Positions 55,089 through 64,000 of a stretch of DNA of 64,000 bases are shown here, piece by piece (the stretch's first letter is position 1; every line of letters begins with the position of its first letter). Both the position numbers and the translations under genes were made by a program. Source of the stretch: Caballeronia pedi. Its GTDB lineage: Bacteria; Pseudomonadota; Gammaproteobacteria; Burkholderiales; Burkholderiaceae. Under the pieces are notes generated by a model. It was not told where the DNA came from and searched no databases. It worked only from the letters and a program-made list of their open reading frames with translations. Location of the stretch: contig NZ_FCOE02000031.1 of assembly GCF_001544915.2 (NCBI RefSeq), positions 1 through 64,000 on the forward strand. Direction: 5' to 3'.

Positions 55089-56486
55089 ATGCCCGCGATG
55101 CCGACCCCGACCAGCACGACCGGCATGCTGAGCGACGTGCGCAGGATCGCCACGCTCGCGTGGCCGGTGCTGATCGGCCAGCTTGCGGTGATCGCGTTCG
55201 GCGTGATCGATACCGCGATGGTCGGCCGCTTCTCCGCCACCGATCTGGCCGCGCTCGGCCTCGGCGGCTCCGTCTATATCTCGGTGTATATCGGCCTCAC
55301 GGGCATTCTGGTCGCGTTGCAGCCGATCGCCGGGCAACTGTTCGGCGCGGGCCGCGAAAGCGAAATCGGCGAGGAGACGCGTCAGGCGTTCTGGCTCGCC
55401 GCCGTGCTCGCCGTGATCGGCTTCGTGCTGCTGTTCCATCCCGGGCCGCTGCTGTCGCTCGCGAAAACGCCGCCCGCGCTGCACGACCGTACCGTCGACT
55501 ATCTGCGGATTCTGTCGTTCGGCCTGCCCGCGAGCCTTGCGTTTCGCGTCTACAGCTCGCTCACCAACGCGGTCGGCAAACCCCGGCTCGTGATGTTTCT
55601 GCAAGTCGGCGGCCTGCTGCTCAAGTTTCCGCTCAACACGTGGTTCATCTTCGGCGGCGCGGGCTTTCCCGCGCTCGGCGGTCCGGGCTGCGCGCTCGCG
55701 AGCACGCTCATCAACTGGGTGCTCGCGATCGTCGGCATGACGGTGCTCGTCAAGGTCGAGTTCTTCCGCCCGTTCGGCATCTTCTCGCACTTCTGCTGGC
55801 CGGTCTGGCGGCGTCAGCTCGCGCTACTGCGGCTCGGCATTCCGATGGGTCTCTCGTATCTCATCGAAGTGACGTCGTACACGTTCATGGCGCTCTTCAT
55901 CTCGCGCTTCGGCACGACCACGCTCGCCGGTCATCAGATCGCCGGCAATCTCGGCGCGGTGCTGTACATGACGCCGTTGTCGATCGGCATCGCGTCGTCG
56001 ACGCTCGTGTCGCAGGCGCTCGGCGCCGGACGATACGACGATGCGCGTTCGATCTCGCGTCACGGCATCGGCATGGCGTGCGTGCTGGCGCTCTTGTATG
56101 GCGTGCTCCTGATCGCCGCGCGCGCTCACGTGATCGCGGCCTATACGCCCGATGCGGGCGTCATCGCCGCCGCGATGCCGCTCGTGCTCATCATCTTCTT
56201 CTATCACTTCTGCGACGCGCTGCAGATCACCACCGCGTTCATCCTGCGCGCGTACAAGGTGACGCTCGTGCCGACCGTGATCTACGCCATCGCGCTGTGG
56301 GGCATCGGGCTCGGCGGCGGCTATCTGCTCGGCTTCGACGTGGGCGGCGGCGTGCCCGAGTGGCTACAGGGCGCGCGCGGCTTCTGGATCGCGAATTCGG
56401 CGAGTCTCGGTGTCGCGGGCGTCGGCCTGTTCCTCTACTGGCGGCGGGTGAGCGCGCGGCATCTGAACAAGGTCGACCCGACCTGA
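55089..56486 (+). CDS. MATE family efflux transporter
   Basis: A 465 aa multidrug-and-toxin-extrusion family protein with twelve hydrophobic helices. The N-terminus RRIATLAWPVLIGQLAVIAF and GVIDTAMVGRFSATDLAALG is typical of NorM/DinF-type MATE carriers, which export cationic compounds against Na+ or H+. It begins only four bases after the GT39 stop, so both are translated from one mRNA. Substrate unknown. An alternative ATG is at 55098. Confidence 0.92.
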   Translation: MPAMPTPTSTTGMLSDVRRIATLAWPVLIGQLAVIAFGVIDTAMVGRFSATDLAALGLGGSVYISVYIGLTGILVALQPIAGQLFGAGRESEIGEETRQAFWLAAVLAVIGFVLLFHPGPLLSLAKTPPALHDRTVDYLRILSFGLPASLAFRVYSSLTNAVGKPRLVMFLQVGGLLLKFPLNTWFIFGGAGFPALGGPGCALASTLINWVLAIVGMTVLVKVEFFRPFGIFSHFCWPVWRRQLALLRLGIPMGLSYLIEVTSYTFMALFISRFGTTTLAGHQIAGNLGAVLYMTPLSIGIASSTLVSQALGAGRYDDARSISRHGIGMACVLALLYGVLLIAARAHVIAAYTPDAGVIAAAMPLVLIIFFYHFCDALQITTAFILRAYKVTLVPTVIYAIALWGIGLGGGYLLGFDVGGGVPEWLQGARGFWIANSASLGVAGVGLFLYWRRVSARHLNKVDPT

Positions 56487-56578
56487 TGTGTGGAAAAACA
56501 TCATCGGTTCGCATCACGGGAAAGATTGACGTAAGGCTCCAGTAGAATTTCGCGTCGAGGGAAACTCGGAGCGAGTGG

Positions 56579-59500
56579 ATGAGCCGCATTACAACGTCAC
56601 AAAAAAAATGGATTCTGGCCGCAACCACGCTGATCGCCGCGCTTGGGTTCGGCGCCGCGCTGCATCGAGCCGATGCCGCGCGCATCGCGAGCGTGTCTCC
56701 GCAAGGCAAGGTCGCGCAAGTGCGCCAGGTCGTCGCCAAATTCGACGAACCGATGATCGCGTTCGGCAATGCGGCGGCGAGCGCGCCCGGCAAGCTCGCC
56801 TGTAGCGGCGCGAGCACGGCGGCGACCGCGGGCTCGGGCCGCTGGATCGACGCCAAGACTTGGGCGTTCGACTTCGAGCACGATCTTCCGCCCGGCGTGC
56901 GCTGCGCGCTCGATCTCGCGGACGGCCTCAAGTCCGTTGCCGGCAACGCGCTTGCCGGCCCGCGCCACTTCGCGTTTCAGACGGGCGGACCGTTCGTCAC
57001 GCGCATCATGCCGAGCTACGGCGATATCGAAGAGAATCAGGCTTTCGTGCTGCGGCTGAACGGCCCGGCGACGCAGGCTTCGGTGCTCGAACACGTCTGG
57101 TGCGAATCGAGCGCGCTCGGCAACCGCATTCCGGTGCGTGCGGTCGATGACGCCACACGCACCGCCCTGCTCGACCATTTCAAGCTGCAGAAGGAAAGCG
57201 ATCGCGTGCTCACGCTCGCGTGCCAGCAAACGTTGCCGTCGGCGACCAAAATGCAGCTCGTGTACGGCACGGGCGTGACGGGGCAAAGCGGCATCGCCAA
57301 CGATGTCGAGAAGCGCTTCGACTTCAGCGTGCGCGAGCCCTTCACGGCGAACTTCTCTTGCGAGCGCGAGAACGCGAACGCGCCCTGCACGCCGCTGCGT
57401 CCGCTGCGCCTGAACTTCAGCGCGCCGATCAGCCGCGCCGATGCGCAGAAGTTCGTGCTGCACGGGCCGAAGGGCAACGCGTCGCCTCGTTTCGATGCGA
57501 CCGACAAGGACGCCGAAGTCAGCGCCGTCGAATTCGCCGCGCCGCTGCCCGAGCGCGCCGATCTCACCATCGACGCCCCCGCGAACCTGAAGGACGTCAG
57601 CGGCCGTGCGCTCGCCAACGCCGATCTCTTCCCGCTCAAGACCTCGACCGCGCCGATGCCGCCGCTCGCGAAGTTCTCGTCGGGCACGTTCGGCATCATC
57701 GAGCGCTTTGCCGAACCGGACATGCCCGCGATGCTGCCGGTCACCCTGCGTCACGTCGAAGCGGATCTGCATGTGCAAGGGCTCGATTCCGGCACGTCGC
57801 AGATCACGAAGCTCAAGCTCGACGCCGACCAGGACATCCGCCAGTGGATGCGCGCCGTCGACCTGTTCGATGGCGTCGCGATGCCGCGCTCGATCATCGA
57901 GGAGCGCATGCCGGCGATGCTGCGCAACGGCATCGCGCCGGTCGTCATTCCGAACAGCGACGGCTCGGTGTCGAAAGACCCGCAGATCGACATTCGTTCG
58001 CTGTCGATGCTGGCGAAGCAGCGCGGCGTCGAAACGCTCACCCTGCCCGCCGCCGATCCGAAAGCCTTGCGGCCATTCGAAGTCGTCGGCATTCCGCTCA
58101 CGAAGCCGGGCTTTTATGTCGTCGAACTGAACTCGCCCGCGCTCGGCGCGTCGCTGCTCGGCAAACAGCAGGCGATGTACGTACGCACGTCGGTGCTCGT
58201 CACCAATCTCGGCGTGCATTTCAAGCAAGGACGCGAGAACAGCCTCGTGTGGGTCACGACGCTCGACAAGGGCAAGCCGGTGGCCAACGCGCAAGTGCGC
58301 GTGACCGACTGCAACGGCGAGGAAATCGCCACCGCGAAAACCGACGCGCAAGGGCTCGCGAAGATCGGCAAGCCGCTCGCGGCCGCGCGCGAATGCAACG
58401 AACACAGCCTCGCGTGGGGCGGCTTCTTCGTGTCGGCGCGCGTGAACGATCCCGTCACCGGGCCGGACATGGCGTTCGTGCTGTCGGACTGGAATCGCGG
58501 CATCGAATCGTGGCGCTTCAACGTGCCGACCGACATGAGCGCGACGCGCACGACGCGCGCCCATACGGTGTTCGACCGCACGCTACTGCGCGCGGGCGAA
58601 ACCGTGTCGATGAAGCATCTGTTGCGCGTCGAAACGCTCGGCGGCTTCGCGTTCCCGTCGAGCTATCCGAGCCGCGTGACGATCCGCCACGTCGGCAGCG
58701 GACAGACCTGGCATCTACCGCTCAAATGGTCGGCCGACCATAGCGCCGACTCGACGTTCACCGTGCCCGTCGCCGCGAAGCTCGGCGAATACAGCGTGAC
58801 GCTCGACAACGGCGCTGCCGCTTCGAACGACAACGACGACGGCGACAACGACAACTCCGTCACGCAGTCGTACGAATCGGGCAGTTTCCGCGTCGAGGAA
58901 TTCCGCCTGCCGGTGTTCAAAGGCGCGATCACGGCCGGCGACGCGAAATCGCCCGGACTCGTCGGCGCGCAGGAAGCGGCCGTCGCGGTGCGGCTCGAAT
59001 ACGTTCAGGGCGGACCGGCGTCGAATCTGCCGGTGCAGGTTTCGGCGCTCGTGCGCGATACGGCGCCGGCGTTTGCTTCTCAGTACGAGGCGTTCAGCTT
59101 CGCGCCCTATCGCAAACCGGCGAACGACGGTGCAAGCGCGCCCGCCGAAGACGAAGACAGCGAACAGCAGGACAACGCGACGACCAAGCTGATCGCGGAC
59201 AAACTGCGCGTGACGCTCGATCGCGACGGCGCCGGCAAGGTCACGGTGAAGCCGTTGCCAGCGGTCGAATCGCCGAAGCGTCTCGCACTCGAAGCGAGCT
59301 TCGCCGATCCGAACGGCGAGATTCAAACAATCAGCGGCAGCACGACGCTGTGGCCGGCTGCGGTCGCCGTCGGCGTGAAGGCGGGACATTGGGTGTCGGT
59401 CGGCGGCGCGCTGCCGGTGCAGGCCATCGCGCTCGATTTGCAGGGCAAGCCGCGCGCGGGCGTATCGGTCGATATCAAGGCCGTCGCGCGCGTGATGTCG

Positions 59501-62500
59501 AGTTCGAGAAAGCGCATGGTCGGCGGTTTCTATGCGTACGACAACCACACCGAGATCAAGGATCTCGGCACGCTGTGCAGCGGCAAGAGCGATGATCACG
59601 GCATCGTCTCCTGCGACGCGAAGCTGAAAGAACCGGGCAACGTCGATCTGATCGCGGTCGCCAAGGACGGCGACGGCCGCGCGGCCAACGCGAGCACGTC
59701 GGTCTGGGTCACGCGTCAGGACGAGTTGTGGTTCGGCGGCGAGAACACCGATCGCATCGACGTCTTGCCCGAAAAGACCAGCTACGAGCCCGGCGAAACC
59801 GCGCGCTTCCAGGTGCGCATGCCGTTCCGTTCGGCGACAGCGCTCGTCGCGGTCGAGCGTGAAGGGATCGTGGAGACGCGGGTCGTCGAACTGAACGGCC
59901 GCGACCCGACCGTCGAGCTGAAGGTCGAGGAAGCGTGGGGGCCGAACGTCTACATGTCGGTGCTCGCGTTGCGCGGACGCATCCGCGAGGTGCCGTGGTA
60001 CTCGTTCTTCACTTGGGGATGGAAGGCGCCGGTCGAATGGGCGCGCGCGTTCTGGTACGAAGGCCGGCAGTATCAGGCGCCGACGCCGCTCGTCGATCTG
60101 TCGAAGCCCGCGTTCCGTTACGGGCTCGCGTCGATCAAGGTCGGCACGGCGGCGCACCGGCTCGCGGTCAGCGTGAGCCCGGATGCGAAGTCGTACACGG
60201 TGAGAAGCCGCGCGCACGTCAAGGTGAAGGTCGCGCTGCCCGACGGCAAGCCCGCGCCCGCCGGCACGCAGATCGCCGTGGCAGCCGTCGATGAAGCGCT
60301 GCTCGAACTGATGCCGAATCGAAGCTGGGACGTGCTCGACGCGATGCTTCAACAGCGCGCCTACGGCGTCGAGACGGCGACCGCGCAAATGGAGATCATC
60401 GGGCGGCGTCACTTCGGACGCAAGGCGGTGCCCGCGGGCGGCGGCGGCGGACACAGCGCGACGCGCGAGCTGTTCGACACGCTGTTGCTGTGGAACCCGC
60501 GCGTCACGCTCGACGCGAAGGGTGAAGCCACCGTCGATGTACCGCTGAACGACGCGCTCACGCGGTTTCGGATCGTCGCGGTCGCCGCGGTCGGCGCGGG
60601 GCAGTTCGGCACCGGCAGCGCATCGATTCAAAGCACGCAGGACTTGCAACTGATCTCGGGATTGCCACCGCTCGTGCGCGTCGGCGACGCGTTCCGCGCG
60701 CAATTCACGCTGCGCAACACGACCGCGCGGACGATGCGCGTCGTCGTCACGCCGCGCGCCGGAACGCTCACGCTCGATGCGCGCACGGTGGAGCTGGCGC
60801 CGGAATCGTCGCAGGAAGTGGCCTGGGACGTCACGACGCCGGATGTGCTCGGCGCGAATTCCGCCGCGAGTCTCGCGTGGGAAGTCAGCGCGGCGGAACA
60901 GGCCGCACCCAAGGCAAGCGACGCCGTGAAGCTGATGCAAAAAGTCGTCGCGGCGATTCCCGTCACGGTGCAGCAGGCGACGATCACGCAAGTCGACGGC
61001 ACGCTCACGCTGCCCGTCGCGCCGCCCGCCGACGCGAGCAAATCGGGCGATGGCGCCGTGCGCGGCGGCATCGCGGTATCCTTGCAGCCGAAGCTCGCGG
61101 ACGGTCTGCCCGGCGTGCGCCGCTGGTTCGAGCGTTATCCGTACAACTGTCTCGAACAGCAGACTTCGCGCGCGCTCGGCCTGATGGATGCAGCGCAATG
61201 GCAAGGCGTGCTCACGAAGATGCCGTCGTATCTCGACCGCGACGGCCTCGCGAACTACTTCCCGCCCGCCGACGACGAACGCCCGACCGGCAGCCCTGCC
61301 CTCACCGCGTATCTGCTCGCCGTCACCGACGAAGCCGCGAAACAGGACAGCCGCTTCGCCCTGCCCGCCGATCTGCGCAATCAGATGGCGGCAGGCCTCG
61401 CGAATTTCGTCGATGGCAAGCTCGAACGCAAGTTCTGGACGCCACGCAACGATCGCGACTTCGAGAAGCTCGCGGCCATCGAGGCGCTGTCGCGCTACGG
61501 CCTCGCGCAGCCGCGCATGCTCGGCTCGATCACGGTCGCGCCGGATCAGTGGCCGACCTCGGCGGTGCTCGATTACTACGCGATCCTCTCGCGCGTCGAT
61601 GGCATTCCGAATCGCGACGACAAGCGCGCGCAGGCGGAGCAGATCATCCGTGCGCGCCTGACGTATCAGGGCACGCGCCTCACCTTCTCGACCGAACGCG
61701 ACGACGATCTCTGGTGGCTCATGACCGGCACCGAGACCAACGCCGCGCGCACCGCGCTCATTTTCGCGGACGCGCCCGGCTGGAAGGACGAAATGCCGCG
61801 CGTCGTCGCGGGCCTGCTGGCATTGCAGAAGAACGGCGCATGGCAGACGACCACCGCCAATCTGTGGGGCGCGCTCGCGGTCGGACGGTTCTCGCGCCTG
61901 TTCGAGAGCACGCCGGTCACGGGCCATACGTCGATTCAGCTCGGCGCTTCGACGCAAGGCGTGAACTGGAGCGCGCCTGCATCGAATGCGCCCGCTTCGG
62001 CCACGCCCGCGACCAAAACCGCGAGAGCGCGCAGCGTCATGCTGCCGTGGAGCACGGGTTCGCTCACGCTGACGCAGGACGGCACGGGCAAACCGTGGGC
62101 GACGATCGAAAGTCTCGCGGCCGTCGCGCTGAAAGCGCCGTTCGCGGCGGGCTATCGCATCGCGAAGACCGTCACGCCGATCGATCCGGCCGTGAAAGGC
62201 GTGCTCTCGCGCGGCGACATCGTGCGCGTGCATCTCGACATCGACGCGCAAAGCGACATGACCTGGGTCGTCGTCGACGATCCGATTCCCGCGGGCGCGA
62301 CGATTCTCGGCTCCGGTCTCGGCCGCGACTCCGAAGCCGCGACATCGGGCGAGAAGCAGGATCGCGGCGCGTGGCCCGCGTTCGTCGAACGTGGCTTCGA
62401 GGGCTATCGCGCGTATTACGACTATCTGCCGAAGGGCAAGCTGACGGTCGAATACACGATGCGGCTGAACAATCCCGGCACCTTCGGCCTGCCGCCGACG

Positions 62501-62584
62501 CGCGTCGAGGCGCTTTACGCGCCCTCGTCGTTCGGCGCATTGCCGAATGCGGCGGTGACCGTGCAACCTGCGCCCGCGAAGTGA
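56579..62584 (+). CDS. Bacterial alpha-2-macroglobulin family protein (YfhM-like)
   Basis: A 2001 aa exported protein of the alpha-2-macroglobulin family, thought to trap host or rival proteases in the periplasm. A signal peptide (about 1-34, ending ADA) precedes the repeated MG domains and the MG2, A2M-type and thioester domains. The intact thioester motif is CLEQ, C1524 to Q1527. A Gly run (G1287-G1291) preceding the A2M domain may mark an exposed bait-like loop. Unlike E. coli YfhM there is no lipobox cysteine after the signal, so it is probably soluble or anchored otherwise. Acidic inserts lie at 750-759 and 856-866. The ATG has GGAG about eight bases upstream. It is coupled to pbpC. Confidence 0.93.
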   Translation: MSRITTSQKKWILAATTLIAALGFGAALHRADAARIASVSPQGKVAQVRQVVAKFDEPMIAFGNAAASAPGKLACSGASTAATAGSGRWIDAKTWAFDFEHDLPPGVRCALDLADGLKSVAGNALAGPRHFAFQTGGPFVTRIMPSYGDIEENQAFVLRLNGPATQASVLEHVWCESSALGNRIPVRAVDDATRTALLDHFKLQKESDRVLTLACQQTLPSATKMQLVYGTGVTGQSGIANDVEKRFDFSVREPFTANFSCERENANAPCTPLRPLRLNFSAPISRADAQKFVLHGPKGNASPRFDATDKDAEVSAVEFAAPLPERADLTIDAPANLKDVSGRALANADLFPLKTSTAPMPPLAKFSSGTFGIIERFAEPDMPAMLPVTLRHVEADLHVQGLDSGTSQITKLKLDADQDIRQWMRAVDLFDGVAMPRSIIEERMPAMLRNGIAPVVIPNSDGSVSKDPQIDIRSLSMLAKQRGVETLTLPAADPKALRPFEVVGIPLTKPGFYVVELNSPALGASLLGKQQAMYVRTSVLVTNLGVHFKQGRENSLVWVTTLDKGKPVANAQVRVTDCNGEEIATAKTDAQGLAKIGKPLAAARECNEHSLAWGGFFVSARVNDPVTGPDMAFVLSDWNRGIESWRFNVPTDMSATRTTRAHTVFDRTLLRAGETVSMKHLLRVETLGGFAFPSSYPSRVTIRHVGSGQTWHLPLKWSADHSADSTFTVPVAAKLGEYSVTLDNGAAASNDNDDGDNDNSVTQSYESGSFRVEEFRLPVFKGAITAGDAKSPGLVGAQEAAVAVRLEYVQGGPASNLPVQVSALVRDTAPAFASQYEAFSFAPYRKPANDGASAPAEDEDSEQQDNATTKLIADKLRVTLDRDGAGKVTVKPLPAVESPKRLALEASFADPNGEIQTISGSTTLWPAAVAVGVKAGHWVSVGGALPVQAIALDLQGKPRAGVSVDIKAVARVMSSSRKRMVGGFYAYDNHTEIKDLGTLCSGKSDDHGIVSCDAKLKEPGNVDLIAVAKDGDGRAANASTSVWVTRQDELWFGGENTDRIDVLPEKTSYEPGETARFQVRMPFRSATALVAVEREGIVETRVVELNGRDPTVELKVEEAWGPNVYMSVLALRGRIREVPWYSFFTWGWKAPVEWARAFWYEGRQYQAPTPLVDLSKPAFRYGLASIKVGTAAHRLAVSVSPDAKSYTVRSRAHVKVKVALPDGKPAPAGTQIAVAAVDEALLELMPNRSWDVLDAMLQQRAYGVETATAQMEIIGRRHFGRKAVPAGGGGGHSATRELFDTLLLWNPRVTLDAKGEATVDVPLNDALTRFRIVAVAAVGAGQFGTGSASIQSTQDLQLISGLPPLVRVGDAFRAQFTLRNTTARTMRVVVTPRAGTLTLDARTVELAPESSQEVAWDVTTPDVLGANSAASLAWEVSAAEQAAPKASDAVKLMQKVVAAIPVTVQQATITQVDGTLTLPVAPPADASKSGDGAVRGGIAVSLQPKLADGLPGVRRWFERYPYNCLEQQTSRALGLMDAAQWQGVLTKMPSYLDRDGLANYFPPADDERPTGSPALTAYLLAVTDEAAKQDSRFALPADLRNQMAAGLANFVDGKLERKFWTPRNDRDFEKLAAIEALSRYGLAQPRMLGSITVAPDQWPTSAVLDYYAILSRVDGIPNRDDKRAQAEQIIRARLTYQGTRLTFSTERDDDLWWLMTGTETNAARTALIFADAPGWKDEMPRVVAGLLALQKNGAWQTTTANLWGALAVGRFSRLFESTPVTGHTSIQLGASTQGVNWSAPASNAPASATPATKTARARSVMLPWSTGSLTLTQDGTGKPWATIESLAAVALKAPFAAGYRIAKTVTPIDPAVKGVLSRGDIVRVHLDIDAQSDMTWVVVDDPIPAGATILGSGLGRDSEAATSGEKQDRGAWPAFVERGFEGYRAYYDYLPKGKLTVEYTMRLNNPGTFGLPPTRVEALYAPSSFGALPNAAVTVQPAPAK

Positions 62585-62588
62585 CGCC

Positions 62589-64000
62589 ATGAGACGCGCC
62601 GCCCTCTTCGTCATCGCGTGCGCGCTGTCGGCGGCGGCGCACGCGTCGCCGAGCTTCGACGACGTGCGCGCGAAGTGGCGCAGCTCGGACTGGGTGCTGC
62701 TCGCGCGCGACGGCGACCCGCTTGCCCGCACGCGCGTCGATACGAGCGCGCGGCGCGGCGACTGGGTCGCGCTCGCGGACGTGTCGCCGGCGCTGCGCGA
62801 GGCGATCGTCGTATCGGAAGACAAGCGCTTCTACGAACACGCGGGCGTCGACTGGCGCGGTGCGGCGGCGGCGGCATGGGGCAATTTGTGGAACACGCGC
62901 ACGCGCGGCGCATCGACGGTGACGATGCAGCTCGACGGCCTCATCGACGATAAACCGGCAGGCCGGCGCTCGATCGGCGAAAAGGCCGGGCAGACGATCG
63001 GCGCGCTGTGGCTCGAACGCAGCTGGCGCAAGGATCAGATTCTGGAGGCGTATCTGAATCTCGTGCCGTTTCGCGGCGAGATCGTCGGGTTGTCGGCACT
63101 CTCTCAGACGCTGTTCGGCAAGGCGCCTTCAGGGCTCGACGAACGCGAAGCCGCGCTCGCCGCCGCGCTCGTGCGCGCGCCCAATGCGCCGTATCCGAAA
63201 GTCGCCGCGCGAACCTGCGCGATCCTGCGCGACATGCAGACGCTGCATGGCGTGCGTGACATCGATCCATGCGTCAATCTGGGCAGCTATGTCCAGCTCA
63301 CGCTCACGCGCACGGCATCCGCGCCCGCCTTCGCTCAAGGCGATGCTGCGCTCGCGCCGCATCTCGCGCGGCGCATCGCCAACGAAGTGCATCCAGCGGC
63401 AGGCGCGCGCGTGCGCTCCACGCTCGACGCCCGCCTGCAACGCTTCGCCCGCGACACGCTCGCGCGCACGCTGGCCGAACTGAACGCGCGCGCGCATCCG
63501 CGCAATGTGCACGACGCGGCAGCCGTCGTGATCGACAACCGTTCGGGCGATGTGCTCGCGTGGGTCGGCTCGGCGGGCGGTCTGTCGAACGCGCCGGAAG
63601 TCGATGCCGCGCTGGCCGCGCGTCAGGCCGGCTCGACGCTCAAGCCCTTCCTCTATGCGCAGGCCATCGACGAGAAGCGCGTCACCGCCGCCACCCTGCT
63701 CGACGACGCCCCGCTCGATCTCGCAACCGGTGGCGGCCTCTATATCCCGCAGAACTACGATCACGATTTCAAGGGCTGGGTGAGCGTGCGCACCGCGCTG
63801 GGTTCCTCGCTGAACGTGCCCGCGGTGCGCACGCTCGTGATGGTGACGCCGCATCGTTTCGCGAAGACGCTCGTCGCGCTCGGCCTGCCGCTGACGCAGG
63901 CGGGCGATTACTACGGCTTCAGCCTCGCGCTCGGCAGCGCGGATGTCACGCTGGCGACGCTGACCAACGCGTACCGCACGCTTGCGAACGGCGGGATCGC
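62589..64000 (+). CDS. pbpC: Penicillin-binding protein 1C, N-terminal part (runs off the window)
   Basis: The first 470 codons of a bifunctional peptidoglycan synthase; the rest lies past 64000. A hydrophobic N-terminal stretch (4-17) is followed by a GT51 glycosyltransferase domain with catalytic E77 (SEDKRFYEH) and GASTVTMQL (S112). A transpeptidase domain follows: active-site S349-T-L-K352 and S407-L-N409. The KTG motif is beyond the end. It begins four bases after the alpha-2-macroglobulin stop, the arrangement known for E. coli yfhM/pbpC, suggesting joint repair of the envelope after protease attack. Reading frame is open throughout. Confidence 0.94.
   Translation, partial: MRRAALFVIACALSAAAHASPSFDDVRAKWRSSDWVLLARDGDPLARTRVDTSARRGDWVALADVSPALREAIVVSEDKRFYEHAGVDWRGAAAAAWGNLWNTRTRGASTVTMQLDGLIDDKPAGRRSIGEKAGQTIGALWLERSWRKDQILEAYLNLVPFRGEIVGLSALSQTLFGKAPSGLDEREAALAAALVRAPNAPYPKVAARTCAILRDMQTLHGVRDIDPCVNLGSYVQLTLTRTASAPAFAQGDAALAPHLARRIANEVHPAAGARVRSTLDARLQRFARDTLARTLAELNARAHPRNVHDAAAVVIDNRSGDVLAWVGSAGGLSNAPEVDAALAARQAGSTLKPFLYAQAIDEKRVTAATLLDDAPLDLATGGGLYIPQNYDHDFKGWVSVRTALGSSLNVPAVRTLVMVTPHRFAKTLVALGLPLTQAGDYYGFSLALGSADVTLATLTNAYRTLANGGI

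Noticed and set aside
58715..62824. A 1369-codon open frame antisense to the alpha-2-macroglobulin gene
   Set aside because: The GC-rich third positions of the real gene leave the opposite frame free of stops. The translation is rich in Arg/Ala/Asp without recognisable domains.

Overview
The window is a GC-rich, densely coding stretch of core chromosome from a betaproteobacterium of the Burkholderia sensu lato group; Caballeronia or Paraburkholderia fit best. This rests on gene content and order: phaC-phaA, rluD/bamD divergent, a long ndk-to-kup collinear run, surE-pcm-nlpD-rpoS, dnaX-ybaB-recR, and a zinc-free type B bL31. The genus is an inference. I saw no insertion sequence, prophage, integron, CRISPR array, tRNA or rRNA gene.

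Layout. 1-5.4 kb: polyhydroxybutyrate genes (phaC and the start of phaA), then pgeF and rluD, with bamD divergent. 5.5-11.5 kb: a DinG-type helicase, a small YdcH-like protein, a Gln/Glu/Arg-rich exported protein, and divergent tex. 11.5-31.1 kb: one long minus-strand run, ndk-rlmN-rodZ-ispG-hisS-yfgM-bamB-der-hfq-hflX-hflK-hflC-DUF2065-hisZ-purA-phosphoribosyltransferase-kup. It joins outer-membrane assembly (bamB), RNA chaperoning (hfq), FtsH protease control (hflKC), isoprenoid and purine synthesis, and translation.

31.4-38.4 kb: a BI-1 family membrane protein on the plus strand, then minus-strand rlmD, a PolB-like exonuclease and surE-pcm-nlpD-rpoS. 38.5-41.5 kb: a quinone reductase and two convergent orphan glycosyltransferases (GT2, GT9). 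41.7-49.3 kb: dnaX-ybaB-recR, followed in the same direction by a DUF1653 protein, a CaiB/BaiF CoA-transferase and a NitT/TauT-type ABC transporter. 49.5-53.1 kb: the 4.5S SRP RNA gene (minus), then trxA, rho, mtfA and rpmE2 (plus). 53.3-64 kb: a GT39 glycosyltransferase next to a MATE transporter, then a 2001-residue bacterial alpha-2-macroglobulin with an intact CLEQ thioester motif, coupled to penicillin-binding protein 1C, which runs off the window.

Most of this is conserved housekeeping DNA, and I found no clear new multi-gene system. The points most worth a second look are small: a perfect 18-bp palindrome upstream of ndk, a strong hairpin abutting the GT9 ribosome-binding site, stem-loops and a C/U-rich tract ahead of rho, an NlpD with a more degenerate LytM site than E. 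coli NlpD, unusual tails on RluD, Pcm and PhaC, and the possible functional link between the CoA-transferase and the ABC transporter.
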